Below, in pieces: positions 6,434 through 14,410 of a DNA stretch of 19,653 nt (positions are counted from its first letter, which is position 1; each line of letters begins with the position of its first letter). The translations under genes and the position numbers were made by a program. Source of the stretch: CAYWFU01 sp964457585 (GTDB lineage: Bacteria > JACRDZ01). The DNA lies in assembly GCA_964457585.1 (NCBI GenBank), contig CAYWFU010000055.1:1-19653 (forward strand). The letters run 5' to 3'. Under the pieces are notes generated by a model. It did not search any database and had not been told where the DNA came from. It saw only the letters and a program-made list of their open reading frames with translations.

Positions 6434-7069
6434 ATGAATAAACATACTCATAGTTCAAATGCTAATAATGAGAAATCACAGCAGAATAGTGATGAGAATA
6501 TCAAGGATAATCTGAAAAATGAGAATACTTCAGATGAAAAGGAAAAAACAGATAAAGAAGAAATGGTATTGTCAGAAAAAATAAAGGAAATGGAAAAAGA
6601 GCTGAAAGATAAGGAAGAGCAGATATCACAATTAAAAAATAGTCTAATACGCCTGCATGCTGAATTTGATAATTTCCGCAAAAGAAGCTCACGTGAGAAA
6701 GTGGAATTCTGTAAATACGCGCAGGAAAAATTAATGCAGGAATTGCTTCCGATTATGGACAATTTTGACAGTGCTTTTTTAGCTGTAAACAAAATTGAAC
6801 AAAATCAAAGTATCAAAAGTTTTATTGATGGAATTTCTATCAGCTATAAAAGTTTAAAGGATGTTCTTGCAAAGGAAGGATTACGCGAGATTAATGCTTG
6901 CGGTGAGCAATTCAATCCGTCTGTGCATGATGCAGTGCAAATGATCGAATGTACAGATCATCCGGATGAATGTATTATCGAAGAGATACAAAAAGGATAT
7001 TATCTTGCAGATAAAATTTTGCGGCATCCAAAAGTAAAAGTAGCAAAGAGAAACTCTAATAAAATATAG
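6434..7069 (+). CDS. grpE: GrpE, nucleotide exchange factor of DnaK
   Basis: A 211-residue GrpE. The first 50 or so residues are polar and low-complexity. A long coiled coil follows (about 45-95, with LHAEFDNFRKRSSRE), then the C-terminal beta domain with the signature IIEEIQKGYYLADKILRHPKVKVAK. GrpE releases ADP from DnaK. I place the start at 6434, because the frame-open ATG at 6395 lies before the Shine-Dalgarno sequence AGGAGG (6415-6420) and would translate through it. An ATG at 6424, closer to that site, opens only a five-codon frame. Spacing to 6434 is 13 bp, slightly long. It sits 31 bp after hrcA and 13 bp before dnaK. Confidence 0.95.
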   Translation: MNKHTHSSNANNEKSQQNSDENIKDNLKNENTSDEKEKTDKEEMVLSEKIKEMEKELKDKEEQISQLKNSLIRLHAEFDNFRKRSSREKVEFCKYAQEKLMQELLPIMDNFDSAFLAVNKIEQNQSIKSFIDGISISYKSLKDVLAKEGLREINACGEQFNPSVHDAVQMIECTDHPDECIIEEIQKGYYLADKILRHPKVKVAKRNSNKI

Positions 7070-7082
7070 GAGGATATAAATT

Positions 7083-8987
7083 ATGTCAAAGATTATAGGA
7101 ATAGATTTAGGAACATCTAATTCAGCAGCAGCGGTTATGGAAGGCGGTAAACCTACGATTATCCCTTCGGCAGAAGGGACTTCTATAGGCGGAAAAGCTT
7201 TCCCATCATATGTTGCTTTTACATCAAAAGGAGAATTATTAGTTGGGGAACCTGCCAGGCGGCAGGCAGTTACAAATCCTGAAGGAACAATTATTGCCAA
7301 TAAAAGAAAAATGGGGTCAGCTCATAAATATAATATCTATGGAAAGGAATATACACCTGAGCAAATATCCGCTTTTATCCTGCAAAAAATTAAAAGAGAT
7401 GCAGAAGCTTTCCTGGGTGACAAAGTTGAAAAAGCTGTAATTACAGTCCCTGCATATTTTGACGATCATCAGCGTCAGGCAACTAAAGATGCAGGTAAAA
7501 TAGCAGGACTGGATGTAATACGTATTATAAATGAACCAACAGCAGCTTCACTTGCTTATGGTATTGATAAATCAACCAAGGAACAAAAAATATTTGTTTT
7601 TGATCTTGGCGGAGGAACACTGGATGTTACAATAATGGATTTTGGTCAGGGAGTATTTGAAGTAATATCAACTTCGGGTGATACGCAGCTTGGTGGAACA
7701 GATATGGATAATGCTTTAATAAATTATGTCTGTGATGATTTTAAAAATAATACGAATATTGATTTGCGCAAGGATAAAATGGCAATCCAGCGCGTTAGAG
7801 AAGCTGTTGAAAAAGCCAAAATTGAGCTTTCCAATGTGCTTGAAACAGAGATTAATCTTCCTTTTATCAGCGCAACTAACGAAGGGCCCCAGCATCTTAC
7901 AATGAAATTGCGAAGAGCTAAACTGGAAGAATTAATTGCACCAATTATTGAACGCTGCGCAGGTCCTATAGATAATGCTTTGAAAGATGCAAAATTAACA
8001 CCTGCTCAAATTGACAAAATTATTATGGTTGGCGGACCAACACGCATGCCTATTGTGCAGAAATTTTTAGAAGACCATGTAGGTAAAATAATAGAACGCG
8101 GAGTTGATCCTATGGAATGTGTTGCAATGGGGGCATCTATTCAGGCTGCAATTTTGCAGGGTGATATTAAGGATGTGCTGCTTCTTGATGTTACGCCCTT
8201 ATCTCTTGGTATTGAAACATTAGGCGGAGTATTCACTAAATTGATTGAACGAAATACAACTATACCAACTCGTAAAAGTCAGATATTTTCAACTGCCACT
8301 GATAATCAACCGGCAGTAAGTATTCATGTTCTGCAGGGCGAAAGAGAAATAGCATCATACAATAAAACATTAGGCAGATTTGACCTTGTTGGAATTCCTC
8401 CAGCTCCAAGAGGTATTCCTCAAATTGAAGTTACATTCGATATTGATGCTAATGGAATTGTGCATGTTTCAGCTAAAGACCTTGGTACAGGGAAAGAGCA
8501 AAAAATACGCATTGAAAGTTCCAGTGGTTTATCAAAGGAAGAAATAGAAAAAATGGTTAAAGATGCTGAATCTCATGCATCTCAGGATAAAAAGAGAAAA
8601 GAAGAAGTTGAAATTCGAAATCAGGCTGATACGCTTGTATATTCAGCAGAGAAATCTTTAAAGGAATTTGGAGATAAGGTTAGCCCGGATGAAAAAACAA
8701 AAATTGAAAATTGCATAGCAGATTTAAAAAAGGCTCTAGAAGGCAGCAATGTTGATGCTGTTAAGAAAGCCATTGATGATTTAAATACTGCATCGCACAA
8801 GCTTTCAGAAGCGATATACCAGCAGACTGCACAAAAGCAATCACAGGCTAAATCAGCTGAAGAGCAGGGTGGTGCAGGCAGCACAGAAAATCAATCTGCT
8901 CAAAGTGATAGTTCAAAACCAAAGGATGAAAATGTGGTTGATGCAGATTTTGAAGTAGTTGATGATGATAAGAAGGATAAAAAATAG
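7083..8987 (+). CDS. dnaK: Molecular chaperone DnaK (Hsp70)
   Basis: A 634-residue Hsp70. The ATPase domain (about 1-380) has the phosphate-1 motif GIDLGTSNSAAAV, the linker region INEPTAASLAYG (149-160), the phosphate-2 motif FDLGGGTLDVTI (173-184) and the adenosine motif IMVGGPTRMP. The interdomain linker DVLLLDVTPLSLGIETLGG and the substrate-binding beta sandwich follow, with a helical lid and an acidic tail containing DADFEVVDDD. Together with DnaJ and GrpE it folds and refolds proteins in the cytoplasm. It has an AGGAGG site 9 bp before the ATG. The roughly 23-residue insert in the ATPase domain typical of proteobacterial DnaK is absent near residue 79, as in Bacillus-type DnaK. Confidence 0.98.
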   Translation: MSKIIGIDLGTSNSAAAVMEGGKPTIIPSAEGTSIGGKAFPSYVAFTSKGELLVGEPARRQAVTNPEGTIIANKRKMGSAHKYNIYGKEYTPEQISAFILQKIKRDAEAFLGDKVEKAVITVPAYFDDHQRQATKDAGKIAGLDVIRIINEPTAASLAYGIDKSTKEQKIFVFDLGGGTLDVTIMDFGQGVFEVISTSGDTQLGGTDMDNALINYVCDDFKNNTNIDLRKDKMAIQRVREAVEKAKIELSNVLETEINLPFISATNEGPQHLTMKLRRAKLEELIAPIIERCAGPIDNALKDAKLTPAQIDKIIMVGGPTRMPIVQKFLEDHVGKIIERGVDPMECVAMGASIQAAILQGDIKDVLLLDVTPLSLGIETLGGVFTKLIERNTTIPTRKSQIFSTATDNQPAVSIHVLQGEREIASYNKTLGRFDLVGIPPAPRGIPQIEVTFDIDANGIVHVSAKDLGTGKEQKIRIESSSGLSKEEIEKMVKDAESHASQDKKRKEEVEIRNQADTLVYSAEKSLKEFGDKVSPDEKTKIENCIADLKKALEGSNVDAVKKAIDDLNTASHKLSEAIYQQTAQKQSQAKSAEEQGGAGSTENQSAQSDSSKPKDENVVDADFEVVDDDKKDKK

Positions 8988-9021
8988 TTTTGAAATTTTC
9001 CCTATACAAATTCAAAAGATA

Positions 9022-9030
9022 TGCTATTAT
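9022..9030 (+). promoter_or_regulatory. Possible extended -10 promoter for dnaJ
   Basis: TGCTATTAT is an extended -10 element (TGn plus TATTAT at 9025-9030). I see no good -35 box. If used, transcription would start near 9037, so the 19-bp hairpin at 9043 would form at the very 5' end of the dnaJ mRNA. This would let dnaJ be made independently of the CIRCE-controlled promoter. Confidence 0.35.
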
Positions 9031-9042
9031 ATATATTTTAAT

Positions 9043-9083
9043 AAATGAATAACCCTGCGGCTCTGCCGCAGGGTTATTCATTT
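9043..9083. repeat. Perfect 19-bp stem-loop between dnaK and dnaJ
   Basis: The arms AAATGAATAACCCTGCGGC and GCCGCAGGGTTATTCATTT pair without a mismatch around a TCT loop. It is far longer than most intrinsic terminators and is followed by only three Ts, then GGAAG, so termination on the plus strand should be weak; on the minus strand no T-run follows either. It could be an mRNA-stabilising or processing hairpin that sets the dnaK:dnaJ ratio, a partial terminator, or a mobile palindromic repeat. Confidence 0.75.
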
Positions 9084-9132
9084 GGAAGTTGAAGATTGAA
9101 AACTGGAAACAGCAAAAAGGAGCGACTTTATT

Positions 9133-10257
9133 TTGGCTAACACTAAACAGGATTATTATGAATTATTAGGATTATCCAGAGATGCTAATCCCGATGATAT
9201 AAAACGTGCTTACCGTACTCTTGCGATGAAATATCATCCTGATAAAAATCCGGGAAATAAGTCTGCTGAAGAAAAATTTAAGCAAATTAGTGAAGCATAT
9301 GAGGTTTTAAGTGATCCGCAGAAACGAGAGTATTATAATCAATTTGGGACTGCCGGACCGGATGCTTTTACAAATAACGGTTTTTCAGATTTTACTGATT
9401 TCAGTGAAGTTTTTGGCGATATTTTTACAAATTTTTTTGGCGGAACTCAAACTCAAGGCAGACAAAGAACTCGTGCTCAGCGCGGCAGAGATCTGCAGAT
9501 AGATCTCAAGATTACTTTTATGGAAGCATGCTTTGGTGTTGAAAAAACTATTGAAATCAGTCACAATAGATTATGTAAACATTGCAGTGGAACAGGTGCA
9601 TTTGATGAAAAAAGCATAGAAACCTGTCCAACATGTCATGGAACCGGTCAAATTAGACATTCGCAGGGATTCATTACAATTAATACTACATGTGTTCGCT
9701 GCGGAGGCAGAGGTAAGAAAATAGCCAGAATTTGTCCTGAATGCAATGGTAATGGTAAGATAACGGAAAAAACTAAATTATCAATTAAGATACCAGCTGG
9801 TGTAAATACCGGTTCTAGAATAAAAATCCATAATGAAGGTGATGCAGGAAGTTTAGATAGCAGTAATGGAGATCTTTATATTTTAATTTATGTCAAAGAC
9901 CATCCAATTTTTCAGCGTCAGGATAATGATATTTTTTGTGAAGTCCCGATAAATTTTATTCAAGCAGCTCTTAGCGATGAAATAGAAATCCCAACCTTAA
10001 ACGGACAAACTATCCTGAAAATCCCTGCTGGTACACAAAGCGGGAAAATTTTTAGGTTAGCAGGAAAAGGGATACCATTAATCAATGGTTTTGGACGGGG
10101 AGATCAGCATGTTAAAATCATTGTAGAAACACCAACTAAACTTTCGTCAAGACAAAAAGAATTATTAAAAGAATTTCAAGCCCTTGATAAAGAACATTCC
10201 AGCCATCCAATTACACAGAATTTTTTTGATAAGGTTAAAGAAATGTTTCAGAAATAA
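9133..10257 (+). CDS. dnaJ: Chaperone protein DnaJ (type I Hsp40)
   Basis: A 374-residue type I DnaJ. The J domain (6-70) carries the HPD tripeptide at 35-37 needed to stimulate DnaK ATPase. A G/F-rich region (about 71-118) follows, then four zinc-binding CxxCxGxG repeats at C148, C165, C187 and C201 (the last reads CPECNGNG), and two C-terminal substrate-binding domains. Translation starts at a TTG codon: there is no ATG in a suitable place, and AAGGAG (9117-9122) lies 10 bp upstream. A 145-bp gap with a long hairpin separates it from dnaK. Its stop is only 8 bp from the stop of the convergent cytochrome gene. Confidence 0.97.
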   Translation: MANTKQDYYELLGLSRDANPDDIKRAYRTLAMKYHPDKNPGNKSAEEKFKQISEAYEVLSDPQKREYYNQFGTAGPDAFTNNGFSDFTDFSEVFGDIFTNFFGGTQTQGRQRTRAQRGRDLQIDLKITFMEACFGVEKTIEISHNRLCKHCSGTGAFDEKSIETCPTCHGTGQIRHSQGFITINTTCVRCGGRGKKIARICPECNGNGKITEKTKLSIKIPAGVNTGSRIKIHNEGDAGSLDSSNGDLYILIYVKDHPIFQRQDNDIFCEVPINFIQAALSDEIEIPTLNGQTILKIPAGTQSGKIFRLAGKGIPLINGFGRGDQHVKIIVETPTKLSSRQKELLKEFQALDKEHSSHPITQNFFDKVKEMFQK

Positions 10258-10265
10258 ATTAAATA

Positions 10266-13178
10266 TTACTCAGTTTTTGAAGGATGGCATTGTTCACAAA
10301 AATAAGTAATATTTTTTGGATTTTTATATCTTTTACTTCCAAATCTGGTATTTTTATCCAGATTTTGGAAAGCTGGACCACCATCAATGGATCGTGATGG
10401 AACTGCGATACTAGCTGAATCAACTGGAGGTCCTGCTTCAAGTATTCGACTTCCTGATGAAGTTTCAGCAGCATGCGGAGCATGACAACTATCACATACT
10501 AATTTAGTTGTACTATAGGTAAATCTGGCTGATGGAGGAAAATTTTGGTCAACCCATTGCACATCATTTACAGATGGTTTTGGATAATTAGCCGGCGCAT
10601 ATTTTTCTCTAACTTTTCCACTAATAAAGCATGAAAGATTTGTATTTTCACTTTCTTCAAAATAACAACGTAAATTAATTGCACCAGAACGAACATCTCT
10701 ATAAGTTGTATCAGATGGATCATTCCCAATTTTAATTGAAAGTGGATGGGTGACTATGTAATATGTAACCCGCGAATCAAGCGGAACTCCATATTTTTTA
10801 GCTTCTGTTGTATCGGATAGAATTTCTAGTAAATTTCTATGACATGCTGTGCAGAGATTAGAATCAATATTATTTCCCAGAAGGAGAGCGCTATTTGGTG
10901 TTGGATCAACATAATTAGGATCATTATCTTTTTTAGCACCATCATTTCTTTCAACCAATCCTCTTGCTGCTCCATGCGGTGTATGGCAGGATTGACAGAT
11001 TATTACTGAATCACTATAACCATATCGTCCCCACATTGATTTTTGATTTGAAAAACCATAGTACATTATCTCATTAACAGGTGGATATTTATCATTCCAT
11101 TCATTATCTCCATATTCCCATGTATTTTTAAACATAAATCCAATAACATCTTCTGCATGTAATTCCCCAAGTCTAAATGTTTGAGTTGAATCTGCATACC
11201 TGGCATCAATTTTTATTCCAGAAGGATGTGTTCCGAGTCTGTCTATTACAGAATGTTCTACAAAACCTCGTGTAGCATTTATACTGGGTACAGATCCAGT
11301 ATAATATTGCGATGTTTCATACTCTATTATATATGCTGATGGATTTGCGCCAAAGATTGATGCTGTATCTTCTTGATATGATCTATTTGAATAATATCCG
11401 CCGGTAAATCTGCCTAAATATTCCTGTCTTTTAGAACTAGGATCAGAAAATCCACTAAGTGAAAATCGTCCGCCTGCCCAGGAAGAATCAGCTGATAATC
11501 TTTTATAATCAGAATGGCATCCAACACAAATAGCAGAATAATCATCCCCTGGATATTCTATTAAAGCAGTATTGGAATATGCTCTATGCACATTATGGCA
11601 GGTTTCGCAGGATAACCATCCAAGCTTCATTACTGCTTCATTAGTTGTATTGTAAGGCTTGCCAAGTGTGTCAAACAATTTTAACCAATCAGTATTAGGC
11701 CATGTCACACTTTTATCATCAGATGTATGCAATGTTATATGAACAGGGTGTGATTCTGTCCCATACACAGGTTTTTCATCTGACCAGTCCGTGTTTAATG
11801 GATTTGTAGTATCTTCAGCAGGTCCTTTGTCCGGGATATTAAATTTAGCATTGTCCGGCTTTTTAGGATTAGGACAATGGCAATCATCGCAAATCCTTTT
11901 ATCGCCTCTTTCTTTCCCGCCGCGAAGTATTTTTGTATCTAATTGCGCTTGATGTACTTTATGACAGGATAAGCATAACACTCCTTTTTGTCTTGCAATA
12001 TCAAAAGTTGGCCAGTTTTCAGAATAGAAAGGTCCTTTTTTAGGTATATTTATATATAGCAAATGACCGCGTGAACTATAATAATCCACGCTTGCTGTAT
12101 CAACAGGATGAGCAGAATATACATCTTCCGGATCACTTAAAGATGGGTGTGTATCATGACATGTTTCACATAAAAAATTTCTTCCGCCGCCAAGCATATT
12201 GAATGTATCATAATTATCCAATACTAACAGTTTACCACCTGGTGCAGCTCCATGTGCTTTATGACATGTATTGCAAATTATTTCTCCTGAATCAAAAAAA
12301 GATAGATGTCCGCCTGTTGGTGAATCATAATTAGATATAAACGTTATTACTTTTGTTGTTTCTTCAATAGCGAATATTGTTGTATCAATAAATACTCCAT
12401 TTGTTATACCTCTTTTATTATCTTTGGAATAGAAACCATGCTTAAATATTGGATGCGTTCCCTTACCTGAGGAATCATATGTTCGTTCTAAATGGCAATA
12501 AGCGCAAAATAATGGCGGAAGACCATATGGGGATGGTTCATCAACGTAAACAGTTTCATACAGGGTGTCAACTATTTGTCTAACTTTAGGTGCTGGATTA
12601 AGAATTCTTTTTGAGCTATCATACATAGGTGCACGAAGGAAATTCCCTTTTTTAGCAGTTGGGCTAGTAACTTCTTTTTTATTGTTCTGATCATGGACAT
12701 CATGACAACTGGTACATTCAAAATTTTTTAACCCAAATCTGGTATACGGCCAACCTGAAAAATGTTTTTTTGTATTAGGCGTAGTATCATAATCTATCAG
12801 AGTATGAGTAGCTGAATCAAAGGAAGCAGTAACTATTATCGGGTCTATATTTGGCGCAAATTCTCTAATACCGTCATGGCATTGTGTATAACATAATGTA
12901 CCAACCTCACCCAGTATGCTTTTATATGTAGTATCTGGAGGTCTTACCCATAATCTTCTACCTACAGCAGAATGAGGAACGTGACAATAAGAGCATAATC
13001 CCTGCTTTCCTCCTGGATCATATACGCTCTCAACCTTAGGTCTTGAAGTAATATCATGTCCTGAATTTAAAATTTTTGCTTGAATAAAATTATTTTTACC
13101 TAAAAAAATAATATTTATTATTAAAAGAATTAGTATAAAACTCCAGAATATTTTTTTATTATGCTCTACACTTTTCAT
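10266..13178 (-). CDS. Secreted multiheme cytochrome c (doubled-CXXCH type, 14 heme motifs)
   Basis: A 970-residue exported cytochrome. An N-terminal hydrophobic helix (about 11-28) acts as signal peptide or anchor. I count thirteen CXXCH sites, starting at residues 62, 155, 225, 302, 337, 402, 430, 524, 551, 728, 776, 895 and 961, plus one expanded CXXXCH (CYTQCH, 96-101), so up to 14 c-type hemes. Many sites read CxxCHxxH (for example CSYCHVPH, CNTCHKAH, CQSCHTPH), the doubled-CXXCH pattern in which the later histidine can ligate a neighbouring heme. Heme-poor stretches lie at 556-727 and 781-894. Non-heme cysteines are C435, C838 and C850. It is co-transcribed with the NHL gene, 9 bp upstream, with GGAG overlapping that gene's stop. 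Likely periplasmic or extracellular electron transfer; no quinol-oxidising or porin partner is in the window. Confidence 0.93.
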   Translation of the reverse strand: MKSVEHNKKIFWSFILILLIINIIFLGKNNFIQAKILNSGHDITSRPKVESVYDPGGKQGLCSYCHVPHSAVGRRLWVRPPDTTYKSILGEVGTLCYTQCHDGIREFAPNIDPIIVTASFDSATHTLIDYDTTPNTKKHFSGWPYTRFGLKNFECTSCHDVHDQNNKKEVTSPTAKKGNFLRAPMYDSSKRILNPAPKVRQIVDTLYETVYVDEPSPYGLPPLFCAYCHLERTYDSSGKGTHPIFKHGFYSKDNKRGITNGVFIDTTIFAIEETTKVITFISNYDSPTGGHLSFFDSGEIICNTCHKAHGAAPGGKLLVLDNYDTFNMLGGGRNFLCETCHDTHPSLSDPEDVYSAHPVDTASVDYYSSRGHLLYINIPKKGPFYSENWPTFDIARQKGVLCLSCHKVHQAQLDTKILRGGKERGDKRICDDCHCPNPKKPDNAKFNIPDKGPAEDTTNPLNTDWSDEKPVYGTESHPVHITLHTSDDKSVTWPNTDWLKLFDTLGKPYNTTNEAVMKLGWLSCETCHNVHRAYSNTALIEYPGDDYSAICVGCHSDYKRLSADSSWAGGRFSLSGFSDPSSKRQEYLGRFTGGYYSNRSYQEDTASIFGANPSAYIIEYETSQYYTGSVPSINATRGFVEHSVIDRLGTHPSGIKIDARYADSTQTFRLGELHAEDVIGFMFKNTWEYGDNEWNDKYPPVNEIMYYGFSNQKSMWGRYGYSDSVIICQSCHTPHGAARGLVERNDGAKKDNDPNYVDPTPNSALLLGNNIDSNLCTACHRNLLEILSDTTEAKKYGVPLDSRVTYYIVTHPLSIKIGNDPSDTTYRDVRSGAINLRCYFEESENTNLSCFISGKVREKYAPANYPKPSVNDVQWVDQNFPPSARFTYSTTKLVCDSCHAPHAAETSSGSRILEAGPPVDSASIAVPSRSIDGGPAFQNLDKNTRFGSKRYKNPKNITYFCEQCHPSKTE

Positions 13179-13187
13179 AAATATCTC

Positions 13188-14135
13188 CTATTTATCAATA
13201 AATTCAAGAACTGCAATTGATGACATTACAGGGTCAAGGCAATATAATCTTTGCTTTGAATCAAAAGCAATAGCATTTGCTATTGAAATTTCAGGAGGTC
13301 CGCCTTTTTCATTTGCAACTGAAGAAATAAAATCACCGCTATTCGTAAAAATATGAATAAATCCTCTAGATTTATCCATTATATAAACACGATTTTTATA
13401 GTCTACAGCAATACCAGCTACAGCAAAAAATTTTCCAACAACATCACCTGTTCCGCCAAATTTATGCAATATTCTGCCTTTAACATCAAATATATAAATA
13501 ATTTGACTAAAGCCATCTGTTAGAAAAACATGATCATTGCTTGTCACTCCAAGCCATACTGGATCGCCAAAATTATATTTTTCCCCAGTTTCAAGAACTA
13601 TTTTCTTGATAGTAAACTTGTATTTACCTTCGCTATCATATATTACCAGTCCTCCCTCGGCAAATTTATTTATACTGACAAAAATATCACCAAAGGAATT
13701 TGTAACAACATCCCATCCATTTGCGGGGATATCGATTTTTAATAAAAAATTTCCTTGAGAATCATAGATGAAAACTTTGTTATTTCCCTGCGATACTACG
13801 AATATTTTTCCTGATGGATCTACCCATAACCCTCTAATATCTTTTAAAACAACATTTTCTTCCTTGCTCTCTCCAAACTCAAAAATAAATTTTCCATCAG
13901 TATCATATGCCTGTATTTTTCGTGTTTTATTATTTGGTACATAGATAGTATCTGTATTTAAATCAATTGCAATATCATATGCACCTCTAAAAGGTTTTTT
14001 CGGATCTTTAATAGTTAATATTTTTTTTGTTCTACGCGTAGGAAAATCTGTTGAATGAACCGGGGAGATAATAGATAAAAGTATACATAAAAGTAAAAAT
14101 AATTTATGTATGTCACGCAGTTTAAAGCGATTCAT
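13188..14135 (-). CDS. Secreted NHL-repeat / six-bladed beta-propeller protein
   Basis: A 315-residue exported protein with a signal peptide (hydrophobic core 11-24, likely cleaved after S28). The rest consists of repeated four-strand blades with NHL-type phrases: GAYDIAIDLNTDTIYVPNN, DIRGLWVDPSGKIFVV, WDVVTNSFGDIFVS, WLGVTSNDHVFLTDG, VAGIAVDYKNRVYIMD and ANAIAFDSKQRLYCLD. This matches six blades of a beta propeller that usually binds protein or ligand. It is the first gene of a two-gene operon with the 14-heme cytochrome. NHL proteins are frequent neighbours of multiheme cytochromes in metal-reducing and other anaerobic bacteria, where they are thought to act in assembly or docking; the specific role here is inferred. 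AAAGG precedes the ATG by about 7 bp. Confidence 0.88.
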   Translation of the reverse strand: MNRFKLRDIHKLFLLLCILLSIISPVHSTDFPTRRTKKILTIKDPKKPFRGAYDIAIDLNTDTIYVPNNKTRKIQAYDTDGKFIFEFGESKEENVVLKDIRGLWVDPSGKIFVVSQGNNKVFIYDSQGNFLLKIDIPANGWDVVTNSFGDIFVSINKFAEGGLVIYDSEGKYKFTIKKIVLETGEKYNFGDPVWLGVTSNDHVFLTDGFSQIIYIFDVKGRILHKFGGTGDVVGKFFAVAGIAVDYKNRVYIMDKSRGFIHIFTNSGDFISSVANEKGGPPEISIANAIAFDSKQRLYCLDPVMSSIAVLEFIDK

Positions 14136-14203
14136 AAATATACCTTTCCATAATATTTTTTAAGGGATCATTAATGCGTGATGTAAATTAATATTATACA
14201 TTT

Positions 14204-14233
14204 ATAATACCATAAATAAAAAATAACTGTCAA
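14204..14233 (-). promoter_or_regulatory. Promoter of the NHL-cytochrome operon
   Basis: On the minus strand a perfect TTGACA (14233-14228) is followed by 18 bases and TATTAT (14209-14204), preceded by TG one base before (extended -10). Start expected near 14197, giving a leader of about 60 nt. Just upstream of the -35 lies an A/T-rich tandem repeat (AAATATACAA twice, 14250-14270) that could serve as an UP element. The rest of the divergent region (14136-14410) is A/T-rich with AAATTTAT/ATAAATTT inverted repeats at about 14329-14382; I cannot assign a firm plus-strand promoter there. Confidence 0.65.
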
Positions 14234-14410
14234 GTCGAATAATCTACGAAAATATACAAAAATATACAATTTAACTTTTTTGTAGTTTCAATTCGTTATA
14301 GAATTCTGGAAATGGAAATGGATTAAAGAAATTTATTCATATAAATTTTTCTTTATTTATTTATGAATTTATGATAAATTTAAATAAAATAATAAATGTT
14401 GGAGATAATT

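Noticed and set aside
9043..9083. Intrinsic terminator between dnaK and dnaJ
   Set aside because: The stem is excellent but only three Ts follow, then GGAAG; kept as a hairpin of unknown role instead.
14396..14410. ATG 14396 as the start of the nucleotidyltransferase fusion
   Set aside because: The GGAG site lies after it and serves ATG 14411, whose product begins MKAMVMAAG as the family does.
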